From Bacteroides faecium (GTDB taxonomy: Bacteria; Bacteroidota; Bacteroidia; Bacteroidales; Bacteroidaceae), in the NCBI RefSeq assembly GCF_012113595.1, contig NZ_CP050831.1:2666001-2730000 (forward strand): 64,000 nucleotides of DNA, in the 5' to 3' direction. The stretch's first letter is position 1; every line of letters begins with the position of its first letter. Shown piece after piece: positions 26,337 through 34,472 of the stretch. Under the pieces are notes generated by a model, which saw nothing but the letters and a program-made list of their open reading frames with translations, was not told the DNA's origin and ran no database searches. A program made the translations under genes and the position numbers.

Positions 26337-28271
26337 ATGAGTATGAAAAATATAGTAAAGATAGGAGCATTGGCACTGGCGCTGACATTCGGTTTCAGTT
26401 CATGCAACGATTATTTCGATTCGATACCGGGAGAGTGGTATGATATGGATAAAACCTTCAGCAACCGCTCGAAGGCGATAGAATTTCTGAATAATGTATA
26501 TAGTTATGTGCCGAACGAGAACAATGAACGTTTCATGGTTCCGAACGGAGCTCCCTGGAGTGCAGGTTCGTTGGAAGCCGATTTCTCGTGGAGCTGGCAC
26601 AACACGAATGAGTGGACAGCAGGAAGGACATACGCTTCTTCCAGTTGGATTAATTACTACTTTATTGAATATTATAAAGGTATTGCCAAAGCTAGCACCT
26701 TTATTCAGAATATTGACAAGTGCACTGAGGCTTCCGAAGGCGAACGTACTGTATGGAAAGCGGAAGCGCGCGCCTTGCGGGCTATCTATTACTTCTGGAT
26801 TTTCCGCTCTTATGGTCCTGCCATTCTTTTGGGCGAAGAACCTTTAGACGTTAACGCTCCATTGGACGACTTGCTGAAAGAACGTAATTCTGTGGACGAA
26901 TACATCAGCTATATTGCCGATGAGTTGGAAAAGGCAGGTGCTGATTTGCCTGAGAAGTACAATGGCTCTAATCTGGGACATATGGATAGAGGAATCTGCA
27001 TGGCTATGAGAGCGAATGCACTGTTGTATGCTGCAAGTCCGTTGTTCAATTGTAATCCTGACTATGCGGAGATTAAGAATCATGACGGAAAACAACTTTA
27101 CCCTCAGGATAAAGAGAACGAACAAAAGAGATGGGATGACGCACGCGAGGCTTATAAGAACTTCTTTACGGACTTTGTGGATAAAGGAATTTATGAGCTT
27201 TATACAGTAAAGAATAATGGTAATGTCGATTATTACGAATCTTATCGTCAGGTGACTTCCGGCATGAACTACGGTGATGAAAACAAAGAGCAGATTTTGG
27301 TGAAGGTAGAGGATTACGGTACCGACAACTTTGAAATTACTCCTTATCATGCGGGTGAAGCCAGTGATTTGAGAGGCGGACAAGGATTTGCTGCTACACA
27401 GGAAATGGTCGATTTGTTCTTTATGAAAGACGGCTATCGTATCGAAGACAACGAAGCGAACTATGAAGAATATACCGGTATTCCTTCTTCCGACTATTAC
27501 GGCGGGGAAGAATACAAGAACGAAAACTCTAATGTCGTTTGCTTTGAAAAGAATACTAACATGACGTTGAAGCAGTGGGCAAACCGTGACCCTCGTTTCT
27601 ATGTGTGCATCACATTCAACGGTGCCAGATGGGTACGTCCGAGAAGTGACGGCTCCTGGATAACGACAGAGTGGTACAAAAATGGCAACTCCGGACTGGC
27701 GAAAGCTACGTTGGATATTCCTTATACAGGTTATGGTGTTCGTAAGAGAGCTCCTATCAATGGAGTATGGTCAGGCAAGCAAACAGCTATCCTGCTTCGT
27801 CTGGCAGACATGTATCTGGGATACGCTGAAACCCTGAGTGCCTGTGGCGAATACGGAAAGGCATTGGAACTGGTGAACAAAGTCCGTGAACGTGTAGGGT
27901 TGAAAGGATATGGTAGCAATGCCGGACAAATAGCTTGTCCATTGAATCGCACGGATGTGGATAAACGTATTCGTCGTGAACGTTTGGTAGAGTTGGCATT
28001 TGAACGGAAACACTTCTTTGATGTACGTCGGTGGAAAGTAGCGGACATGGGTAATGGTGACGGATGGATTTATCCTTCTTATCACAAAGGTGGTGAAGGC
28101 GGTGAAATTCACGGCTTGAATTATACAAAGGACCTTCCTGAATTTTTCGAGAAAGTGGCGACAGAACTGCGGGTATTCGATAAAAAGCATTATCTGTTTC
28201 CCATACCAGATAAGGATATGCGCCGTAATCCGAAAATGGTGCAGAATTATGGTTGGTTAGTTGAACAATAA
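26337..28271 (+). CDS. SusD/RagB-family glycan-binding lipoprotein
   Basis: A 644-residue surface lipoprotein. The signal peptide ends at a lipobox with Cys23 (TFGFSSC). TPR-like helices of the SusD fold are represented by MRANALLYAASPLFN and the C-terminal RRERLVELAFERKHFFDVRRW, a characteristic block. It caps the SusC channel and captures ligand. At 644 residues it is longer than many SusD proteins, so extra loops may shape the ligand site. The ATG at 26337 is followed by another in-frame ATG two codons later, and either may be used. Confidence 0.95.
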   Translation: MSMKNIVKIGALALALTFGFSSCNDYFDSIPGEWYDMDKTFSNRSKAIEFLNNVYSYVPNENNERFMVPNGAPWSAGSLEADFSWSWHNTNEWTAGRTYASSSWINYYFIEYYKGIAKASTFIQNIDKCTEASEGERTVWKAEARALRAIYYFWIFRSYGPAILLGEEPLDVNAPLDDLLKERNSVDEYISYIADELEKAGADLPEKYNGSNLGHMDRGICMAMRANALLYAASPLFNCNPDYAEIKNHDGKQLYPQDKENEQKRWDDAREAYKNFFTDFVDKGIYELYTVKNNGNVDYYESYRQVTSGMNYGDENKEQILVKVEDYGTDNFEITPYHAGEASDLRGGQGFAATQEMVDLFFMKDGYRIEDNEANYEEYTGIPSSDYYGGEEYKNENSNVVCFEKNTNMTLKQWANRDPRFYVCITFNGARWVRPRSDGSWITTEWYKNGNSGLAKATLDIPYTGYGVRKRAPINGVWSGKQTAILLRLADMYLGYAETLSACGEYGKALELVNKVRERVGLKGYGSNAGQIACPLNRTDVDKRIRRERLVELAFERKHFFDVRRWKVADMGNGDGWIYPSYHKGGEGGEIHGLNYTKDLPEFFEKVATELRVFDKKHYLFPIPDKDMRRNPKMVQNYGWLVEQ

Positions 28272-28288
28272 ACAAACAAGAAGAGACT

Positions 28289-29860
28289 ATGATGAATAAA
28301 TTACAATTAGAGTCAGGCATATTGAAGAAAGTGTTTTTAGGATTGGTCGTATCACTTGCCGTTGGATTGGGCAGTTGCTCGGGCGATGATGACGAAACAC
28401 CGGGTGGGGGAGAGTCTTCCCCCTACTGGACGCTGGGAAACGGCAACGCGAATATGCCTTCGAGCGGCACGATTATTGCCCAGTATTCCGATGCTCCGGC
28501 AGGTTCTGATATCGGAAAACTGGTGGATAATGACGTGAATACAAAATATATTACCTATCATGATAAGTTCGATATCAACTGGAATGGAAACAGCAATGTA
28601 GTGGTACTTACTTATTCGTTGACTTCCGCTGACAACCAGCCGGAAATGGATCCTAAATCATGGACTTTATACGGTTCGCTCGATAATAAAACGTGGAAGA
28701 CGATTGATAAACAGACTAACCGGGTCTTTTCTGACAGAAAAGAAACAAAGACCTTTGAGCTTGATAATGCCATTTCTTACCGCTACTATAAGCTTTCCAT
28801 TACCGAAAACAACGGTGGAAGTGCCACGCAGATAGCCGAATGGGTACTTTCCGCAGCTACCTTCGACGGGAACATAGATGATTTGATGGCTTTCTCAACG
28901 GGCAACACCTACTCTCCGGAAACTCCTATGGGAACGATACATTTGGGTGGCTTTACAGCGTCTGCCGCTGATTTGGAGTGGTTGAAAGATCCTGCCAAAG
29001 AACCGAATACTTTCGACGGACTTTCCTGGGCTACTTTCCAGGTCGGTTCACTCTATCCTTTCGGCGACCCGCAGCCGGCAGATGTCAACCAACATTCTAT
29101 CGGTGACTGTTGCGCTTGTGCGGTGATGGCTTCTATCGCTTATCTTTTCCCGAAATACATCAAGAAGATGGTGAAGGAAAACGGGAATAACACATTTACG
29201 GTTACTTTGTTTGACCCGAAGGGAAAAGCGGTGGAGATAGGAGTGAGCAACTATTTCGTAAAGGATGATGACGGCAACATTGGTGCGGTTTCCGGAAAGA
29301 ATAATAAAGTCACTTGGGCTACTGTGGTTGAGAAGGCAGTGATTAAGTGGAAGCAGATCTATGGTGGAACATCGGATATTAATGGAATCGCAAGTGAATA
29401 TGTTTCTGCCATCCTCACCGGAAGCGGCAATAGCTTCGCTTTCTCTCCCAATAAATTGTCTGTTAACGAACTCAAACGTGCCGCAATGGTATCTTTGCAA
29501 CAGCGTAAGATTGTGGTTGGCGGATTTACGACGAGTGACCTGCCGATAGGTAACTTCAAGTCGGTGAGTCTTCATGCTTATAGTTTCTATCCTGCGGCGG
29601 ATGATAATTCATTGTTCATAATGCGTAATCCGTGGGGACTTTTACCATTGGTTGCCGGTGGATACAGCGACGGAAAAGAAGACGGACTGCTGGAAATTAA
29701 AAACGATAAGGTGATTCCACCTGTCATCGACCTTCGTATTATAGATGCGGGAGCTGCGGCAGGATATGCGATAAAAGGGAATCTTGAACCCTATACGCCA
29801 CCTTCTTATGCCCTTTCTCCGATGCGTATCGCCAGCAGTGTGCTGAATGTGGGGAGATGA
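28289..29860 (+). CDS. Calpain-like (C2) cysteine protease lipoprotein with discoidin-like domain
   Basis: A 523-residue lipoprotein with Cys30 at the end of AVGLGSC, followed by an acidic stretch that often directs surface export in Bacteroides. Residues about 40-195 look like an F5/8 type C (discoidin) beta-sandwich, with YRYYKLSI near its end. The C-terminal half carries a calpain-type catalytic set: Cys274 in HSIGDCCACAVMASIAY, His429 in SLHAYSFYPA and Asn447 in MRNPWG. The order, spacing and RNPWG motif match family C2, although the Trp after Cys in GDCW is Cys here. It sits where PULs usually encode a surface glycan-binding protein. It may cleave a glycoprotein at the cell surface. Activity is inferred from the conserved triad. 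Confidence 0.8.
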   Translation: MMNKLQLESGILKKVFLGLVVSLAVGLGSCSGDDDETPGGGESSPYWTLGNGNANMPSSGTIIAQYSDAPAGSDIGKLVDNDVNTKYITYHDKFDINWNGNSNVVVLTYSLTSADNQPEMDPKSWTLYGSLDNKTWKTIDKQTNRVFSDRKETKTFELDNAISYRYYKLSITENNGGSATQIAEWVLSAATFDGNIDDLMAFSTGNTYSPETPMGTIHLGGFTASAADLEWLKDPAKEPNTFDGLSWATFQVGSLYPFGDPQPADVNQHSIGDCCACAVMASIAYLFPKYIKKMVKENGNNTFTVTLFDPKGKAVEIGVSNYFVKDDDGNIGAVSGKNNKVTWATVVEKAVIKWKQIYGGTSDINGIASEYVSAILTGSGNSFAFSPNKLSVNELKRAAMVSLQQRKIVVGGFTTSDLPIGNFKSVSLHAYSFYPAADDNSLFIMRNPWGLLPLVAGGYSDGKEDGLLEIKNDKVIPPVIDLRIIDAGAAAGYAIKGNLEPYTPPSYALSPMRIASSVLNVGR

Positions 29861-29899
29861 TGACTTTGAATATTATTCTTAATTAAAATATTTCTAATC

Positions 29900-31168
29900 A
29901 TGAAAAAACTTACTTATATATTACTGACATTATGCCTGACGCTTTACAGTTGTGGCATGACAGATGTCTGGAAAGAATGGGAGAACGAAGGAAATATGAG
30001 CTCTGACAGGCTGAAACCTTCGGAAGTAAAGAAAGCGTTGTGTGCTGCCGAAGGCTGGAAGATAAATTATCAGGGACACATCTGCTATTTCCAGTTTGAC
30101 GAAAACGGTACCGTGGTGACCAATACGGATAAGAGTATTCTGGAAGATAAGGTGGAGAGTGATTATTATCTGGATTTTGACGGTGAAAAGGTGGTTGTTC
30201 TTACGATGAGCGGTGCGTTGAAGTATCTGCCCGGTAATCCGGAAGAGACATTTGAAATAACGCAAACTTCTGGACAGGAGATTGTCATGGCGGAACGTTC
30301 CAGTGCCCGGGAAGTGAGCTTTGTCTCGGTCACAACAACGGAGCTGAAAGCAAATGAGAATGATAAAGCGGACGCTCTAATTTTGAAAAAGCAACTTGAA
30401 GAACTGTCAAAGAACGGTACCGGAGTGTTTCGTAACGGTGAAGGACGATTTGTTATCCATTATGCGATTTCAAGAAACGAAAATGGTAGTGGAAGTATCC
30501 GCTTCAGCCGTTTGAATCAGAGAGTATTGGAGCATCAGGATATAGCATTGAGTTGGAAAATTGATGATGAACTGGTAACCTTTACGTTGGGTGAGTCGGT
30601 TGAGATTGATGGAAATTTGTTGCAACATCTATACTATAATTTCACAACTCATGCAATGACGAGTGATTGTACGTTGCCGTTAGACTCCAATAAGGACATT
30701 GTAAAATATTACACAGGTTCTTCTTGGAAGAAACATAAGATAACCAATTACTACAGTCATGGTGATGCAAAAGAGGAACTTTGGCAAGAATTGGGATGGA
30801 AAGGTGTAGGTGATATCGAACTGGATGATCGTCCCGAAAGATATTTTGTTCTTTGTCCCGGCCCGCAAGAAGAGTTGATATGGTATATTTTATACCCTAC
30901 AAACTGGACGGTAGGAGATGATGCAGACCGCATTTATTTCAACAGCGGACAACCGACACAGCCGTTTGGAAGCCATGATTCGGAAGATGTAAATAGGGCA
31001 AATGCGAATTTGGCTAAGTTCTTTACAGCTTTCTATGATGAGGATGGTTTTTATATGATACAGGATATGGTACAGGGCAAGGTACATGGCGAGGATAGGA
31101 TGATATCTTATATTTATTTCTTGAGCCCGACAAATGATAATTGGTTTATGGTAGATGATAAACCATAA
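29900..31168 (+). CDS. DUF4302-type lipoprotein
   Basis: A 422-residue lipoprotein with a lipobox ending at Cys18 (LTLYSC). The N-terminal part (about 40-150) has the pattern of a beta-rich domain with AAEGWKINYQG and FQFDENGTVV. I associate these with DUF4302 proteins, which often accompany SusC/SusD pairs and peptidase-like lipoproteins. No enzyme motif is visible. A role as an auxiliary surface binding protein is an inference from the neighbourhood. A hairpin at 31198-31251 follows before the first GH92 gene. Confidence 0.7.
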   Translation: MKKLTYILLTLCLTLYSCGMTDVWKEWENEGNMSSDRLKPSEVKKALCAAEGWKINYQGHICYFQFDENGTVVTNTDKSILEDKVESDYYLDFDGEKVVVLTMSGALKYLPGNPEETFEITQTSGQEIVMAERSSAREVSFVSVTTTELKANENDKADALILKKQLEELSKNGTGVFRNGEGRFVIHYAISRNENGSGSIRFSRLNQRVLEHQDIALSWKIDDELVTFTLGESVEIDGNLLQHLYYNFTTHAMTSDCTLPLDSNKDIVKYYTGSSWKKHKITNYYSHGDAKEELWQELGWKGVGDIELDDRPERYFVLCPGPQEELIWYILYPTNWTVGDDADRIYFNSGQPTQPFGSHDSEDVNRANANLAKFFTAFYDEDGFYMIQDMVQGKVHGEDRMISYIYFLSPTNDNWFMVDDKP

Positions 31169-31197
31169 AGAATAGATTATAAATCAGGGCTTATTAG

Positions 31198-31251
31198 TCC
31201 GGCTTTTGCTTCTTTCTACGATGGGTAGAAGACAAAGTAGTGAAAGCCGGA
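31198..31251. repeat. Hairpin between DUF4302 and GH92 genes
   Basis: TCCGGCTTT (31198-31206) pairs exactly with 31243-31251. An inner imperfect stem (TTCTAC with GTAGAA) is also available. No T-run follows, so it may be a processing or stability element that sets different expression for the binding and enzyme halves of the PUL. It could also be a weak terminator. Confidence 0.55.
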
Positions 31252-31314
31252 TTATGGTTATCAGCATACTGTCCTTTCATTTTGAAGTAATATTAATCCC
31301 TTAACTCGTAAACC

Positions 31315-33660
31315 ATGAACAACATAAAAATACTGTCACTCGGAGCAGCTTTGCTGATAGGAACTTCATTTCTTTTCGCACAGGTACAACCAGCAGATTA
31401 TGTCAATCCGATTATCGGCACAAATGGTATGGGACATACCTTTCCCGGTGCTTGCACACCTTTCGGGTGGGTACAATTAAGTCCGGACACAGACACAATT
31501 CCACATAATATAAATGGCGCCTATCAAAAAAATGCTTATGAGTATTGCGCCGGATACCAATATCGTGACAAGACCATTGTCGGTTTTAGCCACACCCATC
31601 TCAGCGGAACAGGACACTCGGACTTGGGCGACATCTTATTGATGCCCGCCGTAGGCGAACTAAAACTGAATCCCGGCAGGGCGGAAAATCCCAATGAAGG
31701 ATACCGTTCCCGTTTTAGTCACGCTACGGAGAAGGCTACTCCCGGATATTATGAAGTAATGCTGGATGATTACAGGATTAAAGCGCAACTGACCGCTACA
31801 CAACGGACAGGAATACATAAATATACTTTCCCGAAAGGCGAAAACGGCCATTTGATTCTGGATTTGGCACATGGCATTTACAATTATGACGGTAAGGTGC
31901 TTTGGGCAAACCTGCGTGTAGAGAATGACACGTTATTGACCGGTTATCGCATCACGAACGGGTGGGCGAGAACAAACTATACATACTTTGCTATTTCCCT
32001 GTCGCAACCTATTAAGGACTATGGCTATAAAGACAAGGAAAAAGTTCTCTACAACGGCTTCTGGCGTCGCTTCAACCTGGAGACGAATTTCCCGGAGATT
32101 ACCGGACGTAAGATTGTGGCTTACTTCAATTTCGACACGGCTGACGAACCGGAACTGATAGTGAAAGTAGCTCTTTCAGCAGTCAGCACCGAAGGAGCCA
32201 TCCGTAATCTTTGTGCCGAAGCATCCGGGAAGAGTTTTGAACAACTGGCAGAAGCTGCCCGTACAGACTGGAACAATGAACTTGACCATTTTGAGATAGA
32301 AGGGACTGCCGACCAGAAAGCCATGTTCTACACCTCGCTTTATCATACAATGATTAATCCGTCGGTATATATGGACGTAGACGGACAATACCGTGGTTTA
32401 GACCATAATATCCATCAAGCAAAGGGATTTACTAATTATACGATATTCTCACTTTGGGATACTTATCGGGCTGAACACCCATTCCTGAACTTGGTGAAAC
32501 CGGAACGTAATGCGGATATGGTGGAATCAATGATAAAGCATGAACAGCAGAGCGTACACGGAATGTTGCCCGTATGGAGCCTGATGGGAAATGAGAACTG
32601 GTGCATGAGCGGCTATCATGCCGTTTCTGTGTTGGCGGACGCGATAACCAAAGGCGTCTTTCCCAATACGCAAGAAGCTTTGGATGCAATGGTCAGTACT
32701 TCTACTGTACCTTATTATGAAGGTGTGGCGGATTATATGAAACTGGGCTACATTCCGCTGGACAAGAGCGGAACAGCCGCTTCGTCCACACTGGAGTATG
32801 CGTATGATGACTGGACTATCTATCAGATAGCCTTGAAATCCGGTAAGAAGGAGATTGTGGAAACATACCGGAAACGTGCCTTGAATTACCGGAACATCTA
32901 TGACACAGCAATCGGTTTTGCCCGTCCCCGTTATAGCGACGGTTCGTTCAAGAAAGAGTTTGATGTGTTGGAGACGTATGGTGAAGGTTTTATCGAGGGA
33001 AACTCATGGAATTTCTCTTTCCACGTGCCGCACGACGTTTTCGGTATGATGGACTTGATGGGGGGAGAGAAAGCGTTTGTAGACAAACTGGACAAACTGT
33101 TTTCCATGCATCTGCCGGAGAAATATTATGAACACAACGAAGATATAACGGAAGAATGTCTGGTAGGCGGATATGTGCATGGCAACGAACCAAGCCATCA
33201 TATTCCCTATCTTTACGCTTGGACTTCCCAGCCGTGGAAAACCCAATATTGGCTACGCGAAATCCTGAATAAGATGTACCGGAATGACATCAACGGACTG
33301 GGCGGAAATGATGACTGCGGACAGATGTCGGCATGGTATCTTTTCTCCGTGATGGGCTTCTATCCGGTTTGTCCGGGGACAGACCAGTATGTGCTCGGAG
33401 CGCCGTACCTGCCTTATCTGAAGTTGAAACTTCCCAATGGGAAGACTTTGGAAATCAAAGCGCCGGATGTAAGTGACAAAAAGCGTTATGTGCAGTCGCT
33501 GAAACTGAACGGGAAGCTGTATGATAAGATGTATATCACACACGAAGATATACTCAAGGGTGGCGTACTGGAATTTAAGATGGCGGCATCACCGAGCAAA
33601 CACCGTGGCGTGGCAGCAAAGGACAAACCTTATTCGTTGACAGATGGAATCACTAAATAA
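31315..33660 (+). CDS. GH92 alpha-mannosidase (first copy)
   Basis: A 781-residue glycoside hydrolase family 92 enzyme. A signal peptide ends at LFAQ (about 23) and no lipobox is seen, so it is probably periplasmic. The N-terminal beta-sandwich carries NPIIGTNGMGHTFPGACTPF and HTHLSGTGHSDLGD. The catalytic (alpha/alpha)6 barrel carries VHGNEPSHHIPYLY, with the acid Glu, and GGNDDCGQMSAWY, with the base Asp pair. The enzymes are Ca2+-dependent inverting exo-alpha-mannosidases. The linkage cannot be read safely. The GWDGCSGYH-like loop that I associate with alpha-1,2 enzymes is not present. Confidence 0.94.
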   Translation: MNNIKILSLGAALLIGTSFLFAQVQPADYVNPIIGTNGMGHTFPGACTPFGWVQLSPDTDTIPHNINGAYQKNAYEYCAGYQYRDKTIVGFSHTHLSGTGHSDLGDILLMPAVGELKLNPGRAENPNEGYRSRFSHATEKATPGYYEVMLDDYRIKAQLTATQRTGIHKYTFPKGENGHLILDLAHGIYNYDGKVLWANLRVENDTLLTGYRITNGWARTNYTYFAISLSQPIKDYGYKDKEKVLYNGFWRRFNLETNFPEITGRKIVAYFNFDTADEPELIVKVALSAVSTEGAIRNLCAEASGKSFEQLAEAARTDWNNELDHFEIEGTADQKAMFYTSLYHTMINPSVYMDVDGQYRGLDHNIHQAKGFTNYTIFSLWDTYRAEHPFLNLVKPERNADMVESMIKHEQQSVHGMLPVWSLMGNENWCMSGYHAVSVLADAITKGVFPNTQEALDAMVSTSTVPYYEGVADYMKLGYIPLDKSGTAASSTLEYAYDDWTIYQIALKSGKKEIVETYRKRALNYRNIYDTAIGFARPRYSDGSFKKEFDVLETYGEGFIEGNSWNFSFHVPHDVFGMMDLMGGEKAFVDKLDKLFSMHLPEKYYEHNEDITEECLVGGYVHGNEPSHHIPYLYAWTSQPWKTQYWLREILNKMYRNDINGLGGNDDCGQMSAWYLFSVMGFYPVCPGTDQYVLGAPYLPYLKLKLPNGKTLEIKAPDVSDKKRYVQSLKLNGKLYDKMYITHEDILKGGVLEFKMAASPSKHRGVAAKDKPYSLTDGITK

Positions 33661-33673
33661 TCAGAAGAAAAAC

Positions 33674-34468
33674 ATGAAAAAGAGACATTTGATTTATGTT
33701 GCCTGCCTGTCGGTGGGCATGGGAGCCTGCTCTTCAATCTTGAATAATCAGAATGAAGTTGCAGATGATGCGTGGAATCAGTATAATGTAGGAACCGTCA
33801 TATTCGAAGATAAAGCGCCCGAAACGAAAGGTTCGGACATCTACCACCGGATTATTCCCGACGCGGAATCCTATATAAAGGAACAGGCTCGTACGGTATT
33901 GGCTACACTTTATAAATCACCGGAAGACAGTATCGTCCCGGTTGATAAAATCCACTATACGTTGGAAGATATTGAAGGAATTTCTGCCAAAGGCGGTGGT
34001 GATGGCGAAGTTACCATCTTTTACAGTACCCGCCACATTGAGAAATCGTTTGCGGAAAATGATACGGCAAAGCTGTTTTTTGAGACGCGCGGAGTGTTGT
34101 TGCATGAATTGACACACGCCTATCAATTGGAACCGCAGGGAGTCGGCTCTTACGGAACCAACCGCGTGTTCTGGGCATTTATCGAAGGTATGGCGGATGC
34201 CGTGCGTGTGGCAAACGGTGGTTTTGACGGTCCGAATGCCCGTCCGAAAGGTGGAAACTACATGGACGGGTATCGTACGGCAGGCTATTTCTTTGTCTGG
34301 CTGCGTGACAATAAAGATCCGGAATTTCTGCGTAAATTCAACCGGAGTGCCTTGGAAGTGATTCCCTGGTCGTTCGATGGGGCTATAAAACATATCTTGG
34401 GAGCGGAATATGGCATTGACGAACTATGGCATGAATACCAGGTTGCCGTGGGAGATATACAAGCATAA
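33674..34468 (+). CDS. BSP-family zinc metallopeptidase-like lipoprotein
   Basis: A 264-residue lipoprotein. The ATG at 33674 gives a lipoprotein signal ending in SVGMGACSS. An upstream in-frame ATG at 33644 inside the GH92 gene is less likely. The core carries GVLLHELTHAYQ, an HExxH zinc site with His144, Glu145 and His148, followed by FIEGMADAVR, which may supply the next ligand. This layout matches the basic secretory protein family (plant and bacterial peptidases, PF04450). It sits between two GH92 genes, 13 bp and 4 bp away, so it is part of the PUL transcript. It is the second peptidase-like gene of the locus. Confidence 0.85.
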   Translation: MKKRHLIYVACLSVGMGACSSILNNQNEVADDAWNQYNVGTVIFEDKAPETKGSDIYHRIIPDAESYIKEQARTVLATLYKSPEDSIVPVDKIHYTLEDIEGISAKGGGDGEVTIFYSTRHIEKSFAENDTAKLFFETRGVLLHELTHAYQLEPQGVGSYGTNRVFWAFIEGMADAVRVANGGFDGPNARPKGGNYMDGYRTAGYFFVWLRDNKDPEFLRKFNRSALEVIPWSFDGAIKHILGAEYGIDELWHEYQVAVGDIQA

Positions 34469-34472
34469 TAAT

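Noticed and set aside
34410..34472. Upstream start for the second GH92 gene
   Set aside because: It would overlap the peptidase gene by 59 bp and put 21 polar residues before a signal peptide. The ATG at 34473 follows the stop codon by four bases.
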